Below are positions 1 through 6,858 of a DNA stretch of 12,246 bases, piece by piece. Under the pieces are notes generated by a model, which searched no databases, was not told the DNA's origin, and saw only the letters and a program-made list of their open reading frames with translations. Position 1 is the first letter of the stretch. Each line of letters begins with the position of its first letter. The position numbers were made by a program, and so were the translations under genes. The DNA is from an uncultured Spirochaetales bacterium (GTDB lineage: Bacteria; Spirochaetota; Spirochaetia; Sphaerochaetales; Sphaerochaetaceae), in assembly GCA_947306375.1 (NCBI GenBank), contig CAMZGJ010000017.1:1-12246 (forward strand). The letters are read 5' to 3'.

Positions 1-1762
1 TAATATCGTAGTCTTCCAGTCCGTTGAGGACGTTGTTGCGCAGAATCCAGATCTTGTTGGCCTCATCCTGCTCCAGCAGGAGGTCTTCACGTCTTGTTCC
101 GCTCTTTTTAATGTTGATTGCGGGGAAGAGGCGGCGCTCGGCCATCATGCGGTCAAGGACTATCTCACAGTTACCCGTGCCCTTGAACTCCTCAAAGATG
201 ACCTCATCCATTCTGGAGCCGGTCTCAATCAGGGCGCTGGCAATTATGGTGAGACTGCCGCCGTTCTCAATGTTTCTGGCTGCACCGAAGAACCTCTTGG
301 GCTTGTGCAGGGCGTTGGAGTCAACACCGCCGGAGAGGATTTTTCCGCTGGCCGGGACGGTCTGGTTGTAGGCTCTTGCAAGCCTTGTAATGGAGTCAAG
401 GAGAATGACTACATCGCGCTTGTGCTCCACAAGGCGCTTGGCCTTCTCTATTACCATCTCGGCAACCTGGACGTGGCGTGTGGCCTGTTCGTCAAAGGTG
501 GAGGCTATGACTTCTCCGCGGACGCTGCGCCTCATGTCCGTAACCTCCTCGGGTCTCTCGTCCACCAGAAGGACAATGAGGTGAATCTCCGGGTGGTTGG
601 TTGTTATGGCGTTTGCTATCTGCTGGAGCAGTATGGTTTTACCTGTTCTGGGCGGTGCGGTTATGAGGGCGCGCTGGCCTTTTCCTATGGGACAGAAGAG
701 GTTGATTATGCGCATGGAAACATCGTCATCCGCACGCTCTGTCTCAAGGTTGATTCTGCTGTCCGGGTAGAGGGGTACCAGGGAGTCAAACGGGTTTCTG
801 GTCTTGGCCACTATGGGCAGGTCTCCGTTGACGTAGGCAATCTTGGACATGGCAAAGAAGCGCTCGCTGTCCTTGGGGCTGCGGATTACTCCCTCAATTG
901 TGTCTCCGGTCTTGAGATTCAGGAACCTGATGAGGCCGGCGTTTACATAGACATCTTCCGGGCCGCTGAGGTAGCTGTTGGACGGGCTTCTGAGAAAGCC
1001 GTAGCCGTCCGGGAGCACCTCAAGTGTGCCTCTTGCAATTATTACTCCGCCCTGGTGGCTGTGGGTGCGCAGGATTTCCATAATGACTTCCTGCTTCTTG
1101 TACTCCGCATAGTCATCCACAGAATTGCCTGTCATTGCGCTCAGTCTTTCCTTGAGATCCGCCATGTGGTAGTTGGACAGGCTGCTGACCAGCAGGCTGT
1201 TGGGCAGCGATGCATTGTATTCTTCCTCTGATACGGCAACATCTTCCATTGTCAGCGGTGTTTTCTTCTGCTGCTGGAAGTTCTTTCCGTTCTTGTTCTT
1301 CTTCTGCTGGAAGCCGTTCTGTCTGACCTGAGAGTCCTGAGCCTTCTCCTGGCTCTCTGCAACGGAATTCTCTGCAGCGGAATTCTCGGCAGCTGTGCTC
1401 TCTGAAGCGGTGCTCTCAACGGCGTTTTCCGCAACACCCCCGGCAGCGTTCTCTGAAGCCTCTGAATTCTCAGAGTGTTCCTTCTTTGCGCCCTTTGCGC
1501 CGGCCCTGGCACCTTTCTCCTTATTCTCCTTGTTCTCCTTCTTGTCCTTGGGAGGTCTGCCCTTTCTGGGTTTGACAGGAGATTCTTCCTGCTGAGGCTG
1601 CAAAACAGCTGCAGGGGCATCCTGCACCACGGGGGCCTCTTCTGCCGGAGCGCCAGCGCTTTCGGGAGCGGCTTTGACTACTGCACGGACAGAGGGTTTA
1701 CGTCTGACCACAAGCTTCTTTTTCACAGGAACTTCTTCCTGCATGTTTTCATTATTTTCCAT
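1..1762 (-). CDS. rho: Transcription termination factor Rho, 3' end beyond the left edge
   Basis: Rho is the hexameric RNA-dependent ATPase that ends transcription and releases nascent RNA in the cytoplasm. The window holds 587 codons. By comparison with E. coli Rho, about 25-30 C-terminal residues are missing. Residues 1-171 are a low-complexity extension rich in K, E, A, S, N and Q. After it come a Rho_N helical region (about 183-225), a cold-shock-like RNA-binding domain containing DGYGFLRSP (about 240-315) and the RecA-type ATPase. The ATPase shows the P-loop PPRTGKT (K375), Walker [17 protein letters not shown] (D456), the Q-loop region [18 protein letters not shown] and the R-loop region [17 protein letters not shown]. 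The ATG at 1762 follows GGAG with 8 nt spacing. It has its own promoter and leader and lies 132 nt downstream of the CinA-like gene, with no clear terminator between. The identity is certain. Only the role of the N-terminal extension is unknown. Confidence 0.97.
   Translation of the reverse strand, partial: MENNENMQEEVPVKKKLVVRRKPSVRAVVKAAPESAGAPAEEAPVVQDAPAAVLQPQQEESPVKPRKGRPPKDKKENKENKEKGARAGAKGAKKEHSENSEASENAAGGVAENAVESTASESTAAENSAAENSVAESQEKAQDSQVRQNGFQQKKNKNGKNFQQQKKTPLTMEDVAVSEEEYNASLPNSLLVSSLSNYHMADLKERLSAMTGNSVDDYAEYKKQEVIMEILRTHSHQGGVIIARGTLEVLPDGYGFLRSPSNSYLSGPEDVYVNAGLIRFLNLKTGDTIEGVIRSPKDSERFFAMSKIAYVNGDLPIVAKTRNPFDSLVPLYPDSRINLETERADDDVSMRIINLFCPIGKGQRALITAPPRTGKTILLQQIANAITTNHPEIHLIVLLVDERPEEVTDMRRSVRGEVIASTFDEQATRHVQVAEMVIEKAKRLVEHKRDVVILLDSITRLARAYNQTVPASGKILSGGVDSNALHKPKRFFGAARNIENGGSLTIIASALIETGSRMDEVIFEEFKGTGNCEIVLDRMMAERRLFPAINIKKSGTRREDLLLEQDEANKIWILRNNVLNGLEDYDI
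1346..1420 (-). repeat. Degenerate 15-bp tandem repeat inside rho
   Basis: Five consecutive 15-nt units encode residues 115-139 of Rho as pentads [20 protein letters not shown] and AESQE. Two adjacent units share the core GGAATTCTC on the plus strand. The block lies in the low-complexity N-terminal extension, outside any folded Rho domain. Copy-number change in steps of 15 bp would keep the reading frame. That the units arose by slippage is an inference. Confidence 0.6.
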
Positions 1763-1777
1763 TAATTCAACTCCGTT

Positions 1778-1794
1778 GCACACTGATGCTGTGC
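1778..1794 (-). promoter_or_regulatory. Possible hairpin in the rho leader next to the ribosome binding site
   Basis: The inverted repeat GCACA / TGTGC surrounds a 7-nt loop and lies a few bases upstream of the rho ribosome binding site (CGGAG at 1771-1775). A 5-bp stem is weak on its own. Its place suggests a possible effect on translation start, but no ligand-binding motif is recognisable. Confidence 0.3.
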
Positions 1795-1833
1795 GGGATA
1801 AACAATTAAGTTGTCAGGATAGTTATTTCAAAT

Positions 1834-1847
1834 GCGGAGATCTCCGC
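1834..1847 (-). promoter_or_regulatory. 14-bp perfect palindrome at the predicted rho transcription start
   Basis: GCGGAGATCTCCGC is a perfect palindrome. It begins about 2 nt after the transcription start predicted from the rho promoter boxes. It could be a protein-binding operator, or in RNA a 5-bp stem with a GAUC tetraloop capping the mRNA. No T-run follows on the minus strand, so it is not a terminator for the upstream cinA-like gene. The palindrome is seen directly, but its role is inferred. Confidence 0.4.
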
Positions 1848-1855
1848 CGGTTTTT

Positions 1856-1885
1856 ATATTACTGTAGGCAAATAATGTGTGTCAA
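1856..1885 (-). promoter_or_regulatory. Predicted sigma-70-type promoter of rho
   Basis: On the minus strand a consensus -35 box TTGACA (1885-1880) is followed after 18 nt by TAATAT (1861-1856, 4 of 6 matches to TATAAT). Transcription would start near 1849, leaving a leader of about 87 nt before the rho ATG. The boxes lie entirely between the cinA-like stop codon and rho, so rho need not depend on the upstream operon. No other match of this quality is present in the gap. Confidence 0.55.
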
Positions 1886-1894
1886 CCAACTGTT

Positions 1895-3181
1895 TCAGAT
1901 ATATTTCCAAGTCTCGGCAACAGTTACAACATCCCTGCCCATGGCGTACAGACGGCAGAGGACAAGGGCGGCAATTGAAAAGCGCCTCCTGGCACTGTCC
2001 CGCGAGATTGAGGCAAACTTCAGACATACCGCCGCAGAAGGCGCCTTGGCAGAGGAAAAACCAATCCACACGGTACCCACCGGTTTATCCGCACTCCCGC
2101 CGTCAGGTCCGGCGATACCCGTAAGAGAAACCGCAAGATCAGTACCGGAAACCTGTCTGATTCCGTCTGCCATCTCACAGGCTGTCTGCCTGCTCACGGC
2201 ACCGAACTTCTCCAGCGTTGAGGCGCACACTCCCGCAATCTTCTGTTTTGCAGAATTTGCGTATGTTACCGCACCGCCCCAGAAGTATGAGGAGCTTCCG
2301 CTTCTGTCCGTGAGCATCTTGGACACAAGACCTGCGGTGCAGCTCTCCGCGGTGGAGATTGTAAGGTTGTTCTCAATCAGGTAGTTGGTAAGAAGGGTGC
2401 AGGCGTCTGTGTCATCCGCATCCTCAATAAGGCCCTCTCCTACCATGGACCTGAGTTTTGAGATAAAGAGAGCGCGCTCTGAGGCACTGCCTCCCTGAAC
2501 ATAGAGACTTATTCTGAACTGCTGAAAACGTGTTCCCCAGCTTATGTTTGCAAGGTTGTACTCTTCTGAGCACCGTCTGCAAAGCTCATCCAGTCTGGCC
2601 TCCGCAATGAGGTAGACGGAGTATTCATCCCTCTGTTCCTCTACATGACCTGCAAGTTTTGCAAGGTAGGGTCTTACGTGGTTGAGGAACATGGGCTGAA
2701 GCTCTGCCGGAGGTCCGGGCATGGCAATTACCGTAACGCAGTGAACACTGCCGTCAGGGCATTTTTTCTCAAAACTTCCCCTGAAACCGGGTGCGGTTCC
2801 GTTGGGATTGGGAAGAAGCTCAAAACCCTGAGGAATGTAGGCCTGCTGTTCGTTTGCACCGTGAATACGCTCACCCACGCGCTTGTACAGAGTGTCCCAG
2901 GCTTCCTGATTCCTCACAAGAGGCACACCTGCCTCACGGGCAATTATTCTGCGTGTAAGATCATCTGCAGTGGGGCCCAGGCCGCCTGTCACAAGGACAA
3001 TGTCACTGTCTGCGGCACAGACTTCAAGTTCCGCCTCTATGCTTCCGTCATCCGGAACAACCACAGCGCGCCTAATTGTGTATCCAAGCTCAGTGAGGTT
3101 TGAGCTGAGAAACTGAATATGGCGGTCAGAGATTATTCCGCGTGTTATTTCCGTTCCTATAACATAGAGGGAAACAGTCAT
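1895..3181 (-). CDS. cinA: CinA-like protein: molybdopterin-binding-fold domain plus NMN deamidase domain
   Basis: The 428-residue, two-domain protein belongs to the CinA/PncC family. The N-terminal half is the MoCF/COG1058 domain, with IGTEITRGIISDRH near residues 9-21, GGLGPTADDLT at 66-76 and MPGPPAEL at 154-161. The C-terminal domain (about 260-428) matches nicotinamide-nucleotide amidase PncC, with TAESCTAG at 277-284 and TGIAGPDGGS..KPVGTVW at 354-372. In this family the C-terminal domain removes the amide from NMN to give nicotinate mononucleotide in pyridine-nucleotide salvage, and the N-terminal domain has been linked to ADP-ribose pyrophosphatase activity. The start is the ATG at 3181, which overlaps the lnt stop by one base (TGATG). 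GGAGG lies 11 nt upstream. An upstream in-frame extension to 3403 lies wholly inside lnt and is rejected. The length is normal and I see no broken motif. The link to DNA uptake implied by the name is not supported here. Confidence 0.92.
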   Translation of the reverse strand: MTVSLYVIGTEITRGIISDRHIQFLSSNLTELGYTIRRAVVVPDDGSIEAELEVCAADSDIVLVTGGLGPTADDLTRRIIAREAGVPLVRNQEAWDTLYKRVGERIHGANEQQAYIPQGFELLPNPNGTAPGFRGSFEKKCPDGSVHCVTVIAMPGPPAELQPMFLNHVRPYLAKLAGHVEEQRDEYSVYLIAEARLDELCRRCSEEYNLANISWGTRFQQFRISLYVQGGSASERALFISKLRSMVGEGLIEDADDTDACTLLTNYLIENNLTISTAESCTAGLVSKMLTDRSGSSSYFWGGAVTYANSAKQKIAGVCASTLEKFGAVSRQTACEMADGIRQVSGTDLAVSLTGIAGPDGGSADKPVGTVWIGFSSAKAPSAAVCLKFASISRDSARRRFSIAALVLCRLYAMGRDVVTVAETWKYI

Positions 3182-4890
3182 CAGCTCTTTTTCCTCCGCA
3201 CTGAAAGAACCTTTCCAACAGCACCTATTGCAAGAATCAGGTAGCTTATGTAGGAGATGATGCGCACCGGTGTGTCTGCGGTGCGGCAATAGAAGGTTTT
3301 GCCGTAGGTCTCCTGTTCCCAGACCGGAACCTGCCAGATTTTCCAGCCCATCTTGAACGGCTCCATCTCTCCCTGAACAGTTCCGTCCGGGGTAATAAGG
3401 CATGTAATTCCGCTGTTGGTGCCCCTGAGCATGGTGCGTCTGTTCTCAACGCTTCTGAAAACTGCCATGGCCATGTGCTGGCGCTCGGCGGCCACGGAGC
3501 CGGACCAGGAGTCATTTGTCATGTTTACAAACAGGTCTGCGCCGTTGTCCGCAAAGTCTGCACAAAGGTCTCCGAAAACATCCTCAAAGCAGATGGGCGT
3601 GGAGAATCTTATTCCGTTGGAGGTCTCAAATACAAAACTCTCCTCCCCCTTCTCCCACCAGTGGTAGTCATTTGCCTTGAGCAGGTTGTAGAGCCAGGGC
3701 ATTGTTTTCTCATAGGGGAAGTGCTCCGTAAAGGGCACAAGATGCTGCTTCAGATATGTCTGTTTTATGGTTCCTTCATCAAAGAGGATGACCGAGTTGT
3801 AGTCAAGCTTGTTGTTCCAGTCTCCGTCCTCGGTGTAGGGCTCCGTCTCTCCCTCTGCAAGAACGCTGGACGGGTTTCCGGTAAGAAGCGGAATTCCCAG
3901 GGTGTTGCCAAAGCTTACAAACTCATCCACAAGGACCTGGATGTTGCGCAGATAGTCAAAACTTGCGCCTTTCCCGTCTCCCTGGTACGGGTGCTCCGTG
4001 TACCAGCGCACAGACGGTACAAAGGCTGTCTCTGACCAGATAATCATGTCCGGATTCTGCGTTGCGGCCTCAAGGCTCATACGCCTGAGGTTTATGAAGT
4101 TGGTATTGTATGTGGCAAAACCGCCGGCCCATGAGTCGGCGTTGTGCTGGACGGTTGCCACGTTGAAAGACTTGTCCGCAGGGGCCTTGCGCCAGTAAGA
4201 CAGGTTGGCAATTCCGTAGACAAGCTGGAAAAGCACAACTGCACAGAAGAGGCACACGGCCGCAATATTTGTCTTTATATAAGATTTAAAAGAAGGCAGG
4301 CTCACATTACCGCCTGAAAGGCCGGTACTCTGTCCGGGCATGCTGAACCAGTTGCCCAAAAAGGCCTGGGGCAGGACCAGAAGGAAGGTCAGAAGCCAGA
4401 TTCCGGAAAAATCCGCAATCTGGATCAGGACGGTCCACCTGAAAAGCGCGTATGCAATTGTTCCGTACGGATAACCTGCAAACCAGGTCTGTGCAAGGTA
4501 GGCATAGACCATCCAGAACAGGGCCTGCAGAAGCGCGGTGAGCCTTGACGGGAACCAGCTGACTGCGGCCTTGAGGGCCAGAAAGAGCATTACCATCTCT
4601 CCGCCTTTGATTATCTGAACCAGAAGGTTTGCAAGCGGATGGAATGCTGAAAGCCAGTAGTTGAAGATCCAGTAGAAAACAAAGCCGTAGATAAAGCCGT
4701 AGAACCAGACAACCTTCCAGCTTGCGCTGCGGATCACCATGAACAGGGGGATGAGTGAGAACAGCGCAAACACGGGCCAGCCGTCCCTGCTGCAGAAGCT
4801 GGGGAAGGCCAGTGAAAGCATTGCGGCGGAGGCCAAAAGAAAAACAACCTCAAGAACAACTGTCCTGAGGTTGCGTTTTTCATGAATCAT
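3181..4890 (-). CDS. lnt: Apolipoprotein N-acyltransferase
   Basis: Lnt adds the third acyl chain to the N-terminal cysteine of lipoproteins in the inner membrane, the last step of lipoprotein maturation. The 569-residue protein has an N-terminal membrane half with several hydrophobic helices (about 10-225). A nitrilase-fold domain follows (about 243-515), and a last hydrophobic segment sits near 543-560. The expected catalytic triad is visible: E287 in WSETAFVP, K381 in YLKQHLVPF and C434 in TPICFEDVFG, followed by the NMTNDSW motif near 456-462. The protein is somewhat longer than E. coli Lnt (about 512), mostly in loops. Its ATG lies 5 nt after the HU stop, and AGAGGA at the end of the HU gene serves as ribosome binding site. 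It is the third gene of the S20-HU-Lnt-CinA operon. An active enzyme fits the lipoprotein-rich envelope of spirochaetes. Confidence 0.96.
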   Translation of the reverse strand: MIHEKRNLRTVVLEVVFLLASAAMLSLAFPSFCSRDGWPVFALFSLIPLFMVIRSASWKVVWFYGFIYGFVFYWIFNYWLSAFHPLANLLVQIIKGGEMVMLFLALKAAVSWFPSRLTALLQALFWMVYAYLAQTWFAGYPYGTIAYALFRWTVLIQIADFSGIWLLTFLLVLPQAFLGNWFSMPGQSTGLSGGNVSLPSFKSYIKTNIAAVCLFCAVVLFQLVYGIANLSYWRKAPADKSFNVATVQHNADSWAGGFATYNTNFINLRRMSLEAATQNPDMIIWSETAFVPSVRWYTEHPYQGDGKGASFDYLRNIQVLVDEFVSFGNTLGIPLLTGNPSSVLAEGETEPYTEDGDWNNKLDYNSVILFDEGTIKQTYLKQHLVPFTEHFPYEKTMPWLYNLLKANDYHWWEKGEESFVFETSNGIRFSTPICFEDVFGDLCADFADNGADLFVNMTNDSWSGSVAAERQHMAMAVFRSVENRRTMLRGTNSGITCLITPDGTVQGEMEPFKMGWKIWQVPVWEQETYGKTFYCRTADTPVRIISYISYLILAIGAVGKVLSVRRKKS

Positions 4891-4895
4891 TATTT

Positions 4896-5204
4896 TCAGT
4901 TGTCCTCTTTAAGATTCCAAACCTGTTCCTTGAGCTCCTTACCGGGGCGGAAGACTGCAACACCGTGGGTGTCAACTGCAACCAGCTCACCAGTCTTGGG
5001 GTTGCGGGCCTTTTCTCTGCCCTTGCGTGTTCTGACCTCAAAAGTTCCGAAGCCTCTGAGCTCAATTACCTGATTCTTCTCAAGTCCGGACTTGACCTCT
5101 TCAAAGAACTGGTCAATTACTTCATGAATGCTGTCTCTCTCAAGACCTGACTTCTCGTGGAGACTCTCTATGATTGCTGCTTTTGTTAACTTTGACTTTG
5201 ACAT
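4896..5204 (-). CDS. hup: HU-family DNA-binding protein
   Basis: This small nucleoid protein of 102 residues bends and compacts DNA as a dimer. It shows the HU/IHF signature [19 protein letters not shown] at residues 51-69, with the conserved proline (P69) of the DNA-intercalating beta arm in NPKTGE. The N-terminal helices (4-45) match HU as well. A short tail, LKEDN, extends past the usual end. Starting the protein at MSKSK is supported by GGAGAGAAAC directly before the ATG, and the gene sits 12 nt after the S20 stop. HU next to S20 and near Rho is, as I recall, also the arrangement around hbb in Borrelia, so this is probably the spirochaetal HU/Hbb orthologue. IHF-type sequence-specific binding cannot be excluded from the sequence. 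Confidence 0.95.
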   Translation of the reverse strand: MSKSKLTKAAIIESLHEKSGLERDSIHEVIDQFFEEVKSGLEKNQVIELRGFGTFEVRTRKGREKARNPKTGELVAVDTHGVAVFRPGKELKEQVWNLKEDN

Positions 5205-5216
5205 GTTTCTCTCCGA

Positions 5217-5474
5217 TTATGCCAGCTTGTTGAACTTGAGGTTCATCCTGGACTTCTTTCTGTCAGCCGTGTTGTGATGAATAATACCCTTGCCTGCTGC
5301 TGTGTCGAGCAGTTTAACACTGAGCTTAAGTGCTGCCTCTGCGGCTGCCTTGTCTCCTGCTGCGCATGCTGCATCAAAATTCTTGATGGCTGTGCGGAAA
5401 GTGCTCTTTGTTTCGCGGTTTCTCATCCTGGCTGCTTTTGCCTGGCGGTCTCTTTTCTGTGCCGAACGCTTCAC
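5217..5474 (-). CDS. rpsT: 30S ribosomal protein S20, GTG start
   Basis: S20 is a primary 16S rRNA-binding protein of the small subunit. The 85-residue, very basic, helical protein is the usual length and carries the family hallmark KGIIHHNTADRKKSR at residues 62-76. The initiation codon is GTG, placed 6 nt after a strong GGAGG (5485-5481). No in-frame ATG gives a better N-terminus. E. coli rpsT also uses a non-ATG start (UUG) that takes part in autoregulation, so the weak start may matter for control here. It is the first gene of the operon with HU, Lnt and the CinA-like gene. Its promoter and a structured leader lie just upstream. Confidence 0.95.
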   Translation of the reverse strand: MKRSAQKRDRQAKAARMRNRETKSTFRTAIKNFDAACAAGDKAAAEAALKLSVKLLDTAAGKGIIHHNTADRKKSRMNLKFNKLA

Positions 5475-5539
5475 TTTTATCCTCCGATGTCCTCAAGCGG
5501 GACAATATTTATCTTTAGGCTCACGAATTGCGTGAACGT
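5475..5539 (-). promoter_or_regulatory. Leader of the rpsT operon with two possible hairpins
   Basis: The predicted 65-nt leader begins with a hairpin (5537-5519): GTTCACG and CGTGAGC can pair as 7 bp with one G-T wobble around the loop CAATT. A second stem, TGTCC / GGACA (5504-5488, 7-nt loop), ends 2 nt before GGAGG. The second stem could limit access to the ribosome binding site. S20 autoregulates its own translation in E. coli, so this leader is a candidate site for S20 binding. That role is an inference from position only. Confidence 0.4.
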
Positions 5540-5545
5540 TTAAAA

Positions 5546-5574
5546 AACATATCACAGACGCAAAATATGGTCAA
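5546..5574 (-). promoter_or_regulatory. Predicted promoter of the rpsT-hup-lnt-cinA operon
   Basis: On the minus strand TTGACC (5574-5569) is separated by 17 nt from TATGTT (5551-5546). The matches are 5 of 6 to the -35 and 4 of 6 to the -10 consensus. The start would be near 5539, about 65 nt before the S20 GTG. The promoter sits in the 115-nt gap after the RicT-like gene. I see no terminator in that gap, so read-through from upstream is also possible. Confidence 0.55.
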
Positions 5575-5589
5575 CACAATCAAATGAAA

Positions 5590-6696
5590 TCAGGACAGGA
5601 ACTCTGACTCAAACTTCCTTGAAACTTCCCAGTGTCCCGTTTTCTCGGACCAGCGGACCTCCGTTCTGGGCAGAACAAGCACTCCGCCCTCCGGTCCGGA
5701 CAGAGTCATGGACTTGGAAAGTATGTTTATCTCCTGCACCTTGTACAGCTCCCCGCCTATCTTGATCCTGGATCCCTCAGGCGGATAGGACTGCTTTTCC
5801 TCAAGGTAGAAGTCATATTCATAGCTCAGACAGCACAGAAGCCTTCCGCACGGACCGGAAATCTTCATGGAGTTGAGCGAAAGGTTCTGTTCCTTTGCCA
5901 TCTTTATGGTAACGGGGTCAAGCTTGTCTGAAATGCCGTGGCAGCAAAAATCCCTTCCGCAGACTGCAAGGCCTCCAAGAACGCGCGCCTCATCACGCAC
6001 GCCTATCTGCCTGAGCTCAATCCTCATCCTGAACCCGGAAACAAGGTCCTTGACCAGCTCCCTGAAGTCCACCCTGTCATCTGACGTGAAGAAGAACAGG
6101 GCCTTGGGCTCGCTGATCAGGAAATGGGCCGTAACCAGCTTCATGTCCAGCTTGCGGGCCGCAATCTTCTCCTTGCAGATCTTTATTGCCTCCTGCTCCG
6201 CAACGATGTTCTCCTGATAACGTTTTATCTCTTCCGGCGTGGCGATGCCGCGGATCCACTCAACGTCTCCGTCCACCTCCACCATCTGAGGTTCCTTGTA
6301 CCTGCTGTCCCACAGTCCCGCTTCTTCCGGCTCGGTTTCCGGCGGGGTCTCTATCTCCATGGAGCTTACAAACTCAAATGAGGGTGTTATGCCCATGGTA
6401 AGAGGATCGCCGGAGGCGGCAAGGTCAGAGTCCGTCTTTCCCAATTCGGATTTGGGGCAGAAATGGCATGCTCCGCAGACCCTTGTGCTTCCGGGGGTGT
6501 AGCAGGAGCCTCCCAGACCGGCGGCGGAGCCCACTATTATTCCCATGTCCATTCCGTACCTTGTGGGTGATATGACATAGGTGCCCGGGTAGAACACGCT
6601 GTCGCTTGCGCAGACGGACATGTCGTTGTTGCCCGGAGATTTGACTAAATATATATATGCTTTCTGAGCCTGAACTTCTTCTTTCTTTTCACTCAT
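5590..6696 (-). CDS. ricT: PSP1-domain protein, RicT (YaaT) homologue
   Basis: The C-terminal half closely resembles Bacillus subtilis YaaT/RicT. It has LDMKLVTAHFLISE (183-196), FTSDDRVDFRELVKDL (203-218), RIELRQIGVRDEARVLGG (225-242), CGRDFCC (246-252), IKMAKEQNLSLN (264-275) and KISGPCGRLLCCLSYE (278-293). In Bacillus, RicT joins RicA and RicF in an iron-sulphur/FAD complex that controls RNA processing by RNase Y and affects biofilm and sporulation. No RicA or RicF gene is in this window. The 368-residue protein is longer than the roughly 275-residue Bacillus protein, because of an insert at about 63-145 with C65 and a CxxCxxC motif (C74, C77, C80) followed by an acidic stretch. The ATG at 6696 is chosen because homology begins soon after. 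An in-frame GTG at 6714 would add six residues, and neither start has a good ribosome binding site. The family call is firm. The cellular role is inferred. Confidence 0.9.
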   Translation of the reverse strand: MSEKKEEVQAQKAYIYLVKSPGNNDMSVCASDSVFYPGTYVISPTRYGMDMGIIVGSAAGLGGSCYTPGSTRVCGACHFCPKSELGKTDSDLAASGDPLTMGITPSFEFVSSMEIETPPETEPEEAGLWDSRYKEPQMVEVDGDVEWIRGIATPEEIKRYQENIVAEQEAIKICKEKIAARKLDMKLVTAHFLISEPKALFFFTSDDRVDFRELVKDLVSGFRMRIELRQIGVRDEARVLGGLAVCGRDFCCHGISDKLDPVTIKMAKEQNLSLNSMKISGPCGRLLCCLSYEYDFYLEEKQSYPPEGSRIKIGGELYKVQEINILSKSMTLSGPEGGVLVLPRTEVRWSEKTGHWEVSRKFESEFLS

Positions 6697-6858
6697 ACAG
6701 GGAAAACTTAGCACTCCGGCTGTTCAAAGTCAATCTGTGGCAGCCCTGTCTGCAGGCGTATATGGAAGGGGTCATAGAATTGACGGTCAGGGAAAGGCAT
6801 GTTATCTTTTAAATGCGGCAGGGTTTGCTGCGGACAATCATTACAGGAGGACCTCTTT
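6697..6858. other. Intergenic region between divergent ricT-like and tatD-like genes
   Basis: These 162 bp hold the upstream regions of two divergent transcription units. On the plus strand there is a promoter candidate and a strong ribosome binding site for the TatD gene. On the minus strand a possible -35 (TTGACT, 6733-6728) precedes a poor -10 (TAAGTT, 6710-6705) almost abutting the RicT-like ATG. I see no RNA gene, and a short plus-strand open frame here that runs on into tatD is not supported. Confidence 0.5.
6780..6808 (+). promoter_or_regulatory. Predicted promoter of the tatD-dus transcription unit
   Basis: TTGACG (6780-6785, 5 of 6 to consensus) is followed after 17 nt by TATCTT (6803-6808, 4 of 6). 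Transcription would start near 6815, about 45 nt before the TatD ATG. The match is reasonable but the -10 is imperfect. Confidence 0.45.

Noticed and set aside
305..1231. 308-codon open frame on the plus strand
   Set aside because: It is antisense to rho, whose ATPase and RNA-binding motifs are unmistakable on the minus strand. The translated plus-strand product has no recognisable domain.
1834..1859. Palindrome plus T-run read on the plus strand as a terminator
   Set aside because: GCGGAGATCTCCGC is followed on the plus strand by CGGTTTTT, but no plus-strand gene ends here. The stem is only about 5 bp once a loop is allowed.
1674..2384. 236-codon plus-strand open frame crossing the rho-cinA gap
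   Set aside because: It covers the rho start, the rho promoter region and the PncC domain of the CinA-like gene on the other strand. It lacks a ribosome binding site and has no family likeness.
6708..6716. TTAGCACTC, an exact CIRCE half-site, upstream of the RicT-like gene
   Set aside because: CIRCE needs the partner GAGTGCTAA 9 nt away. The sequence there (AAAGTCAAT) does not match, and the reverse orientation lacks a partner too. It is probably a chance match, and HrcA control is not supported.
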